NCBI GenBank assembly: GCA_003956705.1
Contig: QZCP01000140.1
Location: forward strand, 4,189-68,188
Length of the DNA: 64,000 bases
From: Brevipalpus yothersi
Taxonomy: Eukaryota > Arthropoda > Arachnida > Trombidiformes > Tenuipalpidae
Direction: 5' to 3'
Positions within the stretch are counted from its first letter, which is position 1; every line of letters begins with the position of its first letter. Position numbers and translations under genes: made by a program. Below, piece after piece: positions 38,701 through 52,400 of the stretch. Below the pieces are notes generated by a model. That model saw only the letters and a program-made list of their open reading frames with translations. It did no database searches and was not told the DNA's origin.

Positions 38701-41289
38701 AAAAAGAGGAAAAAAATCAACCAACGAAAAAAGAAGGAAGCAGTTTTGCTATTTCGCTTCCTTTTCATTCACTTTGAGCACCATTTCAAGTCTTGTATAA
38801 CAACTTAATTTTCAGAATCTTTTTCAATTCACACTTTTGGTTCCTCTTTTTTGTATCCGCTTACCCTCGCTTACCCATAAAATGATTTGACATCTCATGA
38901 AAGAGCATCAACCTTACTGGAAACATCAAAACCATCTTAATCTTGCTCACGCCATCACTTTTACCGCATCATCAAGTAGTATCACCCACACTTGCAATGC
39001 TTTCTCAAAATGACCATTTGAAGTTGTCACAGGAATCTGGAAAAGCGCAAAAAACCCATATATCACCTCAAGATACAATTACAGCTTCTCTGTATCTACT
39101 TCGTTTTCCGATCATCATCAACTATTGCTCATATTGAGCCACCATTTTAACATTTTCGCTCTCTATTTCTCTCCCGGTGGACCAAAGTTTCAAGTGGCTG
39201 ACTCAGATTTTTTATTCTTCACTTCAAATCGTGTTTAGTTCCTTCCGAACTTCATCTATGTCATGTTACCGGAAATTTACTGACTTTAAATCGTATTTTC
39301 TCCATCAGAAGATGGGCTAACCACAAGTGCTCTAAATTAAATTGTTCAAACTTTCTCATACAATATCAAAACAACATTCACCCATCTTCACAGCTCATAT
39401 CTTACATCTCACAAGTGAACCAAATACAACATTTTCAGTTCAGGTTTATGTTCAAAAGAGATGTACAATTGAGTATTCCCAAGATCAATAGAAAATCCCT
39501 GGCTATCCTTGTAACATACAAAAATGTCAAAATTGAAGAGGACAGACAAAATTGAGACCTTCTTGTATCCACTAGTTGTTTGCTTGTTTGAATGTTGGGA
39601 GAGATAGATCGCCATTCTCCACCAGCAGTTAAGCCTAAACACTGAGATATCTAGAGTGTAGAAACAACTATTTCATTAGCCTGCTAATCTTTTCGCAAAT
39701 AGCTACTTGGATTCTCTCACGAGGAAATATGGTGAGAAAGTATCATCAATGCCTTCAGTTGGGACGATGATTTCTTCCAATAATCCATCATATAGGTTCA
39801 TGAGCTTCGAATTTTGATCAATTCTCTTGGATTCATATTTAAAGAAAAATTTTGATCCTCATGACCAAACCCATACAACGATCTGCCAGAATACTTGTGA
39901 CCATGAGCATGTTTAATGCTATTGGATGATCTTGTTGCTCTATCCAATTCTTTGTGTCTTCTTTTCAGTCACTGTATACTGATCAAAGTAATAAAAGTAA
40001 AGCTCATTTTCGAGAGGATTGCTTGCTTTAGGGGAAGAACATGGACCATCATATCAGGTCAAAGTATGAGAAGAAATGTAACCGAAACGGCAAAATTATG
40101 AGAGAAATGATCAGCAAAGAAGAAGTGTCCGGACTCAATATCAATGGATTCATTTTGTCGGACAAAAAATGGAGATCAAGTAAGGATCCTTGATCTCAGC
40201 CATGGGAATGAGAAAATTAAAGATGCTGATGCAAAGAGAGGAAGTCTCGGGAGAGTGAAAAGCTTTTACTGAGCGAAATGGACCCTAAATTGAATCACTC
40301 ACACCACTGAATGCATGTATGGTTGTCACAGAATAGTATTACTCCATGGTTGACCTAGAGTAAGAGCTGAGCAAGAATCTCCCAAGGCAAGTAAAACACA
40401 TCCATTCAGCAATCAATTCATCTCGCTTCCCGCTTTTTCTTTACTCCATCTCTTGCCCACAATAAGCCACTGACTTTCGCCTGCAATCATTATCATCCAG
40501 CTGCAATAAGTTGCTCTCCAACACCACAAAATCCACCAAAAAACTAAACCTCAAACTAATGGCAGACTGGCCAGTAGAAACTGGTCACTTCTTCACCACT
40601 ACATTCAAGGAAGTCATTTGGACTGTGGAAATTTTCTCTTAATCTAGTACCCCGAGTTTTTCCTTCTTTTCGATGAGAAAATGTCCATGAATAGATCACC
40701 AAAAGATATGAGGGTGAAAGTTTTGACACTATTAAGCTTAGTTTGAATGAGCTTCTCCAACTGTTTCCACCAGAACATACAAGATTTTCTCAAGAAAAAC
40801 GAGAAAATTGGTAAAATTCTGATTCAAGATGAACCACTCATCAGAGAGATTGAGATTCTCATTTCATACGAGTGATCCTCACACTAGAATGCATTTGGTT
40901 GACTGGATGAACTGTGAAAACGCATCTCTTAATAGATAGTTTGTTGAACTACTTGCAACGATTGATTAATTCTGCTCTTCTACCAATTCTTCAATCATTG
41001 AATACATTCGGCTCATTTTCAATGGCTATCTCTCTGGTCATCAATCGATGTTGGATCATTATGGCTACCAAAGTGGGAGAGGCGCTTGCGGTCAGAGGAA
41101 AGATCAATCTAACGGGAAAGTCTTTTTTCTCATTTGAATGACTCGAAAGAAGCAGAGTAAAGCTCCATGATGGGCAAGTCTTGGTCCTCTCTCGCCCTCC
41201 CTACAGTCAAAGCTCAATACATTTTGGGCCTTCAATTGACTAACCACTTTCATCACTCAATGAAGGCGCTTTCAAAAGATTTTTTCCAT

Positions 41290-41305
41290 AGAGAGAGAGA
41301 GGGAA

Positions 41306-41336
<31 letters not shown>
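41290..41336. repeat. Interrupted (GA)n microsatellite
   Basis: GA runs with GGGAAA and GATA interruptions. Confidence 0.95.
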
Positions 41337-41829
41337 ACATTATAATGCATTGGAAGACGAAAATCAGGTAGGTCTATGTATTATCTAATCAAATCGAGAG
41401 TAGATAGCTCTCTCTAGAAGGTGAGATTAAATTGTTCGCTCCCATTGTCTCACTTCCGTATGGCTTCAATGCTCATCTCTGTAACCTCTTTATATCATAT
41501 CATAGCTTTCCATGTATCTTAATTGTGAAGAGCTCTCGCATGAAAAATACTTTCCTCTGCTTATGGAAGAAAAAATTCGTTTTCAGAATTAAGCCTAATG
41601 GTTAACGGTCCATCTAAGCACTGATTCCTATCTCGATGGGTAGATCATTTCATGAAATTCTCATTAATCGATGATATGAGAGAGAACAAGATACTTGGAA
41701 AGAGAATGTCTCACATACGGAATACATACATGCTGTTCTTCATGAGCTAGTTGGCTTTTCGAACTCATAGAGCAAAAAATTGACATCTCACTTATGCGTA
41801 TCCAAGATTCACTTATTTTACTTAGCATG

Positions 41830-41831
<2 letters not shown>

Positions 41832-41902
<71 letters not shown>
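41832..41902. repeat. (GA)35 microsatellite
   Basis: A perfect GA run of about 71 bp, roughly 4.6 kb upstream of the seven-up start codon. Confidence 0.97.
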
Positions 41903-41905
<3 letters not shown>

Positions 41906-42717
41906 ACCTTTTCATCTTCCATCTCATCTCATATTCTTCACTAGTTTATCCTGGAAGCTTTCTCTCCCTCTCTTTCTCTCTCTTTCTTCCTTTTTTTCCG
42001 CTAACATCCAGTTGCATTAATTTTTTACCCGCGCTTGAGCTACTGCTGTTCATTAAATTATTAAATAATCTGTCAAAATACAGGCAAAACAATCGACTCA
42101 TCTGATGTGTTCTTGATTACAATCTCAACCGACGAGCAACACAGTATTTGATCACAAGGGATATCATTTGAACGCTCCACAGCATCTCTCCTTTTTTGCG
42201 GTGATAAGTCGAAACCATGTCCTTTCCCAAAAAGTTACAGTTTCAAAATTAGTCCCTTATCCTCCTGATAGGGTTTCTTTCCAACTTCTCCCTTTTAAAA
42301 GTTCTCGTCAAAAGCTAACTTCCTAGCTTAGCTAGAGCTATCAATTGAACCTTCTCTCTCAACTCATCCAAGATACCCGGACTGAAGAGCCAGTTTTGTA
42401 GCCAAAAAATTGGAAATTCAAAATAAATGATCAGATATCTTCACCGAGAACTACCAATTTCTCTGTGAAAATATTTTATATTTATATTTATATTTATATA
42501 ATTTCTGAGATCAACTCTTTTCGAAAGAAATATTAGTTCATGATACTATGAGGCTCTCACTAATAATCTTAGAATGAGAGGTGAGAAAAGGCAAGACATT
42601 CCGAAATATTTTTGTTTACATGCATCAAAGAGTAGATAAAAATTCTCTGTTCTCATCTCCGGGGGAAATGCTATCGTTTGCTTGCCTCGAAGGAAGATAC
42701 TGGAAGAACTCAATCAC

Positions 42718-42771
42718 CAGCATCACCATCACCACCACCACTACTGCTACTACTACTACTACTACCAATAC
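42718..42771. repeat. Degenerate trinucleotide (CAC/CAT/ACT) repeat
   Basis: CATCACCATCACCACCACCA passes into ACT and GCT/ACT triplets. ORFs on both strands across it are low-complexity artefacts. Confidence 0.85.
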
Positions 42772-44306
42772 TAGGCCCACAACCGCAACTACAAGGATAG
42801 AGGAGAGAGACAAGGAGCGGACCACAAAGAATGGTGTGTGAAAAGGAAAAATGGAAAAACGGAAGCCAATGCCATAGATCTGTTTGCAAACCAATGGACA
42901 CGGTGCCTGATCCTGATGACACGCGTCGATCTCGTATCACTTTTTTACCGTGTTTACCTCCATAACTCACTGCTGTTACATTGAAAGGGTGGTCATAAGT
43001 GGCCATTATTCTCGCTCGATTGTGATTCACGGCCTTCATTTCCGATGCTATCAAGATCTTTTCTCCAGCATCTCTCTTGTCTTTCTTGTCGTTCTTTACT
43101 GTTCCCGTCCGGTGCTTTTTCTGGCGATTTTGTTCTCTCTCTCTCTCTCTCTCATCTTCTTCTCTTGCCCTGAACCATTGATCATCGGTTGCCTCTGTCT
43201 TTGTTGTCTCCATCTTTTTTTAGTACATATTCATCACCATTCTCCATCAGCCCCCGCATTGAGCATCCCTTTCCACTTCTTCATCATCTGCGTCATTCTC
43301 TCTGCCTATACGATCACAGCAGCTAGCCAGTTAGCCAGTATCTCCACCTCCTCAAGCCATCAAGAATGCCAGTGTTGACCATCGAGAACATTTTTTTGGG
43401 CCTACAAGTGAACACTTTTTAGGCTGACTTAAGTTTACATTAGAAACCATCTTTCATCTGCATTCGAGCTCTGGTCATTACAAGTTGCCTGGTCACTCCA
43501 TTCACATATCCTCTGACCGGTAAATTTTCCTCGAATCTCGGGTGACTGATGACCAAGTCGGACTTCAGAAGCGCTATTTTCACCATTCCAATGAGTTGCC
43601 TCAAGCTCTCTGGTCAGCTTACCCCTACGATGACCCATATGCTTGCTTATGAATATCACATCACACGACATGGTGTTTGAGAAGAGCGAGAACGACTTTT
43701 GATAAAAACAAGCGTCCTCCTATGGCCTTTGTTCGGCCAACGGAAACTGCAGTTTGTCAGCCCTTTATGTCCAGCCTTTTTGTTACCCTCAAGCGTGTGA
43801 TCTCGACTCTTTTTTGTTGAAAAAGCACTTGGTAGCCTTTAAAAAGTGTCACAAATAGCTTACAAACCACTGACCTCGCGGTCTTTTGGACGGAAGTGAC
43901 CACGGGTTCGGGGTCCGAGGTCCAAGGTGGCTCTGACTTTTATTCCTCATGACCGCTTCGGGGTCGTGTGATGAGTGATGAACAGTTCCAGATGAAATTG
44001 AGAAGTCTTGCCAAAAATATATCAAAAGATGGACTCTATCAGAATGGAGAACTCTCATTCTTGTTGTGCTCGGGAAAGTGAAACGGAAATCGAGTTTGGC
44101 TAGTGAGGATCAGAAGAGATCAGGATGATTGAAACAACTAGTCTTCTTGGTCAGCATGCGTCTATCATATATATTGGATATGAGCGGAAAAATAAGAAGA
44201 TTGTGGTGATAGTGATGAAAGAATATTTGTAAATCAGTGACAAGCGAGCCGAGGGAAGACAAGGAACCAAGAAAAAGGCTCTATTCCAATTCACCATCGG
44301 ATTAAT

Positions 44307-44319
<13 letters not shown>

Positions 44320-44398
<79 letters not shown>
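44320..44398. repeat. (GA)39 microsatellite, longest in the window
   Basis: A perfect GA run of about 79 bp, roughly 2 kb upstream of the seven-up start codon. Confidence 0.97.
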
Positions 44399-44402
<4 letters not shown>

Positions 44403-45375
44403 TTTGACTGGCAGATCGCACATAAATTGAGCAGCAAGTAATGATCTCAAATCGGATGTGAAAGGTGATGACGAGTGAGGAGTCCACAAGATGCTGCCAT
44501 AGAAAAGGTGGAAAGAAATTTGAAGCTACTTCATCCACAGGATTGCCTCCATCATATTGCTACTGGAATATTTGACGCAATCAGACCCTCTGTTCTCCTC
44601 TGGTCGAGTTGCATCAATCTATATGCTCCATGAGATCAGCTCCTATCCCGAGGTTTGTGGGGGTGATAGGGGAGAACAAGTGACTTGAAACTAACAGAAT
44701 GGAAGTAATTTGGAATGCTAAGGTTTACCATGAAAGCCGATTATAGAATTCTATTGACATGAACATGCATCATCCTGGGCGCGAGTATCACTTTCTTTTC
44801 CTCTCTCTCTCTGTATGTGCTTCTCTGTTCACCTCCTTATCATCTAGCAGACACGCTTATCCCAAGCCACAGGCTCCCCATGAATTGGAATAACAATCTC
44901 GCCTCACCACAAGCCATTGGCAAGCATTCTGCCTTGGTTGATACATCATCGGGCCTACATCAGTGACCTACGGCTCTTGCCATGAAGCGGTCGGAGAAGA
45001 TCTTTTATCCTCTTGATTCCGCTTTTTTTGCTCCTAGGATAACATCTTGATGGATATCGCTTTTTGTTCATATCTGGTAGCTCATACGGTTTATGGATTG
45101 TGGCTTTTCACGATCGATATCCAGTTTGTCCCAAAAGTTGAGCCTGTCTCTGATGGACTCGATTATCTAATCAACAATGAGTTTATGGCAAGCATCAAGA
45201 GATGCTTCTGTTCGCTCATTTTGTGAGCCATTCAATCGGACTTGCCTCCTCTGTGGACATTCTTTTTAGAATAGGTAATCTTATCTCATGAAATAAAGTA
45301 GAATGAGAATGCCTTACAAAATTACTATCACTCCGTCAATCTCGGCTCAGTATCCCAGGAGGCATTGTGCTGGGC

Positions 45376-45377
<2 letters not shown>

Positions 45378-45438
<61 letters not shown>
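45378..45438. repeat. (GA)30 microsatellite
   Basis: A perfect GA run of about 61 bp, roughly 1 kb upstream of the seven-up start codon. Confidence 0.97.
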
Positions 45439-45440
<2 letters not shown>

Positions 45441-46195
45441 CATGACACTCCAAGACCCTTTCTGTCAACTGCCTCATTGTTTCCAATCCTCTTAGCCACC
45501 AATCTTCAGTTCTGAAACACAGTGAGAAGAGAATCAGTCAAAATAAAAGACAGTTTTTTCTCTGTTTCGATAATTAGATGATTGGATGATTAGATGAGAA
45601 TGGACAAAGTAAAACCTTTCATCGAGAGCAAACAGCGCATCTTGAATAATTTAAGATCCGCAGATCTAAAAAATTCGAGCAACTTGACAATTCGACCCCA
45701 AGACTGAGATGAAAAGAAGTATTTGTGTATTGTTTGCCCCAAGAACTATAGCATACTTAGTATGCTCATCATCAATGCCCAATTATTGATAAGAGGTTGA
45801 CGCGATCGGTCTCATCTTATCTCGATGACAAAAAATTATAGCCCTCTCTCCCTCTCTCTCAGTGTACCTCTTCCACCAAACACACGGTGGAAAAATCTTA
45901 TGGCAAGTAATCCTTATAAAAGTGACAACTATTCTGCTCTATGGACATGGTAAGATGGTGACCTGGACACAAAATGATGAGAATAGATGTCCGAATTTCG
46001 AACTTGAAAAGTTAAGGATCTATATCAAAAATTCCATTTCGAATACATCGAAAAAAGGAATAGGACTAGATGGCTCTGAGGTCGGACCGGCCGTTCGCGA
46101 GCCCTCTTTTTTCCCTTCTCATCCCCTTCCCATGCTATCGCTCACGAGCTCCTTCATCACAATAACCGCTCTCACAAGCAACTTTACTCCCGAAA

Positions 46196-46272
46196 GTGGC
46201 TCACTTGCCCTCAGTTCTTCTCTTAGCCAGATTCATCGAACGTTCACATCATCTTCATCTTCCTCATCCTCT

Positions 46273-46304
<32 letters not shown>

Positions 46305-46462
46305 TTCCATCATCTCCTCTAGCCACGGAGCATCTTCATCACTCCAAGTCATCTTCACCCTCTCCCTTATCCCATCCACCGATTCCACTGGTCTCTAGCG
46401 GCTTCTCTGGCCTCTCAGTCCTTGGTCTGGTCCGCAGACACTGTCCGTATCTGGGATCAGAG
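46196..46462 (+). promoter_or_regulatory. seven-up 5' leader with open upstream frame
   Basis: The 89 codons before the chosen ATG are open and in frame but contain no ATG. The sequence is pyrimidine-rich, with CATCTTC and CTTTCTCTCT runs at about 46240-46320, typical of a leader rather than coding. The frame closes at a TAA at 46163. Extension through a non-AUG start or an upstream spliced exon is possible but not shown. Confidence 0.5.
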
Positions 46463-49400
46463 ATGGAAACCACCTCGTTAACTTCCCTGTCGATGAAGCC
46501 TTCTCCTCTCTCAGATCATATGGTCTCTCCGTCAGCAGCTAGTTCTCTCTACCTCATCCACGAATCGGCCAAATCAACCACACCAACTTCCGAACCGGAC
46601 AAAAATGGACAACATATCGAGTGTGTCGTGTGTGGTGACAAAAGTAGTGGTAAACATTATGGTCAGTTTACTTGTGAAGGCTGTAAGTCTTTTTTTAAGC
46701 GTTCTGTGCGTCGAAATTTAACTTATACTTGTCGGGGAAGTCGCAATTGTCCCATCGATCAACACCATCGCAATCAGTGCCAATATTGTAGACTCAAAAA
46801 GTGCTTAAAAATGGGTATGCGGCGAGAAGGTGAGTACTTAAATCGCTCTCCAATTGTTCATCATTTCTCTCATTAACCGAATAAGAATCAATTCTCTTGG
46901 ATTTGAATTGGGATTCCCATCTTTGAATCTCAAACTCCAAAGCATCTTAGTATGCCAAGTATCTTATTAATGTCCAATGTGAAATAGTCAGCGAATACTT
47001 CTACCTCATTTTCCTCTTTTTATCTCTCTCCTAGCCGTGCAAAGAGGCCGAGTTCCTCCATCCCAACATGCTCTACCGGGACACATAACTCCTTCTCTCA
47101 CTAACGGAGAATCACTCAATGGACCCTATCAATTGTCTAGTTTCATATCACTACTAGTTCGTGCTGAACCTTCACGAGCCTCACCAATGTCTCCATACAT
47201 GAGAACAAGTAGCATAATGACAATCGATAGTATATGTGAATTAGCGTCTGAATTACTGTTCAATGCGGTGAGATGGGCGCGTAATATACCTTTTTTTCCT
47301 GACCTCCAAGTGACTGACCAAGTTGCTCTTTTGCGGCTAGTTTGGTCCGAACTTTTCGTCTTGAATGCATCTCAGTGCTCCATGAATGTCACCGTTGCAC
47401 CTCTACTAGCCGCATCCAATGTTCATGCATCTCCCTTCGCGGCCGATCGTGTGATGGCTTTCATGGACCATATACGAATATTTCAAGAGCAAGTTGACAA
47501 ACTAAAGTCTCTCCACGTGGATGATATTGAATACAGCTGTTTGAAGTCAATTGTTTTATTTTCAACAGGTAAGATCACATCATTTTTCCCACCTTTCCTT
47601 GTATCCTCTTTCCGTGGGAAAGAATTCATTCGCAAAGCGCGTATGCACTGCCAGCATCGAGACAAAGTCATGTACATGTATTTATCTATACAACTATCTC
47701 TTATATTGCTCTCTATTCGAGTCCGATGCATTAAATTTCTCAATGTGCATCACAAAATGGTGCTTCTGATGGTGATAACGATGATGCTCGGTGTGTTACA
47801 TGCTAATTTTATTTATTACAAGAAACTAATGTGAGGAGAGAAAAGTTTGTAAGTTGCTGAGATTTTTTTTTCTCGCCTCTCAATGCTCGGTGAGGAATGA
47901 GAAGCATATGATGCTGTTCATGAGGACGAAGTTTTGAATATTTTATCATTCATATTATTTGCATTTTTTGACAATATTTCTTCTTTTTTTTCTCGCTCTA
48001 CAATCATCACCACTATCTCTATTGAAATTAAATTGCATTTGAGATGCCATGTAAGCTCATCCAAATGCTCCTCGTCCTTAGGCGTTATGTTCATCTGACA
48101 GCCCCATTTGTTGAATTTCGATTCTTGAAGAGTGCATAAAATATGGAATTCCAATGATTACGATAAAATTGGTGTCCGATTAACTGCTTCTGCCAAATCT
48201 GGCGATTTATGTGATTCAATTAATATTTTTCCGGCAATTAGCATCATCTCTGCATAAAAACAGCCTGTCTAGCGTGCGATGATCCTACCGATAGTGAGCT
48301 GCCGAGAGGCTGAATGAGAGTAAGATCAAGACAAGAGGACAGGATCAAATGACTTATTTAAGTAGGAATCTTGTTCTTGCTTACCCTTATCGACATCCAC
48401 AAGATCCTCTCACCAATCAAATCTTGATTTACCTGTAAGGGTGCTTTCAGAGCACTTTTCTCTTCCAATTCCTTTATTTGGGTTAATCATTGACAAAAAA
48501 ATTCAATTTAGATCATCTGACGCGTTAACCACACTCTATGGCTTGCCGACGACACCTTTAGCGTCTTCTTCTTCTACCTCTTTGCCCAAATCTCACACTT
48601 TGTGGGCCAATATTTCCAATATTCGTGTCAACTTGAATATTCCAAGCGCGAATATTGCTGGTTGCTGATAGTAAAGTGTTCTGATAGCGTTCCACAAGCT
48701 CTGATCGGTACAAGTGGAGATCAGTTGAATTCGTTTCATCTGAGGAATGTGTGTATATGTGTGTGTTTGTGTGAATATGTATTCGGTGCTGGAAAGAGAA
48801 GTGAAGGAATGAGCAGCTACTAAATGGCGTTGATTGTTTAAAACTGTTTACAAACTTGGTAATGATTGCTGCTTGTTTTCCTCATCCGTTTACTGCTTGA
48901 TGGTGTGATGTGAATCTGGAAATTATCATCCTTTGTGTCTCGCTCCTGTGATCAACAGGGAGACATGCGGCTGAACGGTGGTAGAAGGGTGAGGATGCGG
49001 GCGAACCGCGTTTGCCCCGCGCACCCCTCATCATGCTCATCGCTGCTTCCATGCAAACCATGGCTTCTGTAAATTAGATATCATTAACCCCGTTTGCCGT
49101 TCTGCTCGCTGCCATGAACTTGACCCATTTCAGATTCCGGACCGGAATTGTTCTCTTTTACCTGCTAACTCCGATGAAGCTACAGAATGCGATTCAGCGA
49201 ATCATCGATGCGATCAACCTGAATTTCGATGTTTTCTGATCCACAATCAACTATTCTCCCGTGAATTATGTTAATTAGTCCCTACAAGAGTGAAGAGACT
49301 GAGATTAAGCAATCGACAATCAACAAAATTAACAACCTGTAAGTTTTCTCTCAAGCCTGATCATCGGCACCCCGATTCACTGCAATCACAAGCTCATAAA

Positions 49401-52400
49401 CTTCAACAGTGTACAAGTTTCACTCTTAAGCATGCTTCATTTCTTGTCTCCAGCTAGTAGTTGGTAGATAGATTCCCTAGAATTTCACTGGTCAAACTGG
49501 ACTCTCTTTTGCATCACTTGCATCATTGTGACAAGCCGTTTGTTGTTTAGCTTTTTGCTGGCCAATAGCCTCCAGTTCTCTTTGTTTTCCAATGAACTCT
49601 TCCCTGTTAGTATGTTTAGAGTCAAAAATAGTGTTGACTTGCCCACCAAACAGTCCCATTGGGCCAACATCTTAGGTCTCCTGTCAAACTAAAAATTTTG
49701 CGCCTCTCTCTACTTCTTTTTCGTTCCTCATCCTTCTCTACAACTTGTGTTTTATGATCTCAAAGCTTGCGATCAGATGTATGCTCTTCTTTGGCCTCAC
49801 TTTTTCCCACGTCTTGCTTTCGCGCTCTTCAGGCCCAACTGCACCAAGTCTAATTATCCAAAAAACTGGCCAAAGAAGGAAGATCGAGCGGCTGAGCTGT
49901 CTGGAGAAAGTGAGCTACACACGAAGGCCAGATTCCTCCACCAAACTGCTTGCACTAGTAAACTTTCTCTCTTTGAGAGCCTTTTCCAACTAATGTGGCC
50001 ACAAACATAGCCATCATGAGCAGGCAGTACTATTTGTTGGGCTCTTTGTTCTTGGCCCATGGCCTCTGTCCTTCCACCCCGCTCACTTGTTGCACTCGCC
50101 TCGAATTCCTTTCGCTCCATTCCTTTCCATTCCTTTCCATTCCTTTCCTTGGGCATCTCTCAGCAATCTCTTCCCACAGATCACAGCCTTAGATGATCCT
50201 GAAAAAGTCTCAGATTTATCGAATCGGCCAAATCCACCGATTACCTCACATTTTTCCATTTGAAGGACGGTGAAACTTAATTCAGGCAGCAAGAAAACAG
50301 TCCAGAATTGTGTGTGAGGTGTTTTTCCCATTATTCCAGATTTATTTATCCAGTAAACATTTTTCACGATAATCACGAAATGTAAAGATTTTTTGGCTGA
50401 GGAGACTATATAGTTTCCATGGATTTTGTCTAGGTTATCGTGTAAATTGATCATAAATGAGTTATCTCGGTAATGTATAATATTCAATCTTAGCATTTGT
50501 TATAATTTCCCCGGGACAATTTTACCAGATACGGTGTACGAAACAGTAACGTTTGTACCAGAGAAACAGTTTTTTTGAGAGTGAATCATTTAAGACTTCT
50601 ATTCTGACCATTTGATTTTTTATTTGATTCAACATTTATTTTATATTGTCCAAGCTACCATATATGATATATTGATTATCACTGTTTATTCATAAAATTG
50701 AACACCTTTTTAGGACCCTTTTAGGAGGAAAATGGTTAGGAAAAATAATTTTTGCTTGATAATAGAGCAACTGCAGTTTAATATGAGAGCCTGAAACCCA
50801 TATAAACCCATATAAACTTTCCACCCTCTTCGTCAAACACAAAAGCAAGCCACTTCTTCAGTGTAGTCGGCAAGAGGCGAGCAAATTCTTCAACTTGTTG
50901 TGATAGACTAGGTGATGAGGTGGAAGTTCAGGCCCCATGTCTAGTGAACAAAGTCGCTGAGCAAGTCTTGTTTACTTGGTGATATTGTCCATGGCAAAGG
51001 TCATGGAGGCCATGGCACGTCGATCATGTTGGTGGAAGATGTTGGTGGATGGAAAAGCAGCCGATTGCCTGTTTCTTGGCCCGGGAAACCAGTGCTCATA
51101 GAAAAGAAACCAGTTTCTTTTTGGTGATTGACTAAATACAGTAGTAATCAGTAGGAGAGTCCCGAAAAGCTAGTCCATCAGGAGAGTATGAAAATAGATG
51201 AGTGGAGAGAGTGAGAGAGAGAGAGAAAAAGAGAAAGAGAGAAAGAGAGAAAGAGAGAAAGAGAGAAAAAGAGAAAGAGAGAAAGAGAGAAAGAGAGAAA
51301 GAGAGAGAGAGACCATACAATTTTTAGCTGACCGAATCTGTGGGCAGCGGATCCGGATGCTGGTGCCCGGGGAAAGAAAGTAAATGCTCATTGCTCAAGA
51401 TACGAATTACATCGCATTTATATGTGCATAAACACTAAATAGGATTTCCCGTTGGACATGTCTATTTGCAAAATAATTTCTAGTTATCTGCGGCAATGAA
51501 CACACGGCTTATTCTCTTTTTCCTCAGGCACAAGCATCCGGATCCGGTTCTTAGTATTCCAGGGTAATGAGGGCTCATCTTTATTCTACTCTTTGAATAG
51601 ATTCATTTCACCCTATCGCCCGTCTAATCCCTCCCAGGAGCATCAAGCCTCTTGGACTGCTACTTGCTCAAGAAGAAGGCGTCAAATCATCATGATGGCT
51701 CATAAAATCTTTCATATTAATAGTAAATGAGATATATTTCCATCCTCCAAGCTAATCACACGCAATATAATGTGACTTTAACCTGGCCACATTAGAGATC
51801 ATGGAAGCAAATGGAGCAAGAAACGACTTGCTACTGGTTGCGTCTGATTATTCATCACAGTCTATTTGCGAAAGAGTTCCGGCGATTAGTAAATAGTGAT
51901 CAATTTTGATGATATCTGTTGTACAGATTTTGCTCTACACGCTCCCATCAATTGTGACAAATTTTCACTCTCTTATTCTCGATAGCACTCACATACATGC
52001 ATGTACATACATGTACTTGAGAAACATTCTGAACGTTCATCTTTTTATATATTCTCACCTCGTTTAATAATTATTGGATTACCGCAGAGCAATGGCATTG
52101 TCAGCTATGTTCTCCTATTGATACTATTGATACTTTGTTCTGATTCGAAAGGTTTAAATTTTGTCGCCTGATCAATTTCACCGCCACTTTGCTCACACAC
52201 ATTACTTCTTTTTTGCTACTTTCGGCTCTGTTTCTTTCTTCACCATCACTCATCAACTTTACGGTGCCAAGAGAGCGGCCGCAAGTGAATTAGTGGCATC
52301 AGCAAACAAGAGCCACTCGACTAGACTAGTCCAAAAGATGGCTTTCGAAACGGAGGCTCAAGTGGAATGGAGAGATTGGAAATGCTCGAGGAGGATGATC

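Larger units (their letters stand above)
31044..46162. other. About 15 kb region between USF and seven-up with no recognisable gene
   Basis: No exon of a known family is seen on either strand. It holds the window's longest GA/CT tracts (listed separately), a triplet-repeat patch at 42718-42771, and moderately GC-rich non-coding patches at about 34660-34900, 36400-36600 and 43860-43990. Coding-like debris at 31294-31503 and about 31600-31790 is described in the findings. The part nearest 46163 should contain the seven-up 5' UTR and promoter; upstream noncoding exons cannot be excluded. Confidence 0.5.

Noticed and set aside
42710..43213. 167-residue minus-strand ORF
   Set aside because: Built from an (RE)n stretch and a triplet repeat, with no domain and a competing plus-strand ORF of similar length.
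43880..43930. Possible tRNA B box (GGTTCGGGGTCC)
   Set aside because: No A box at the right distance and no cloverleaf pairing, so not a tRNA.
45862..46398. 178-residue plus-strand ORF overlapping the start of svp
   Set aside because: It is in a different frame from svp, is rich in Ser from pyrimidine runs, and is best explained as leader sequence.
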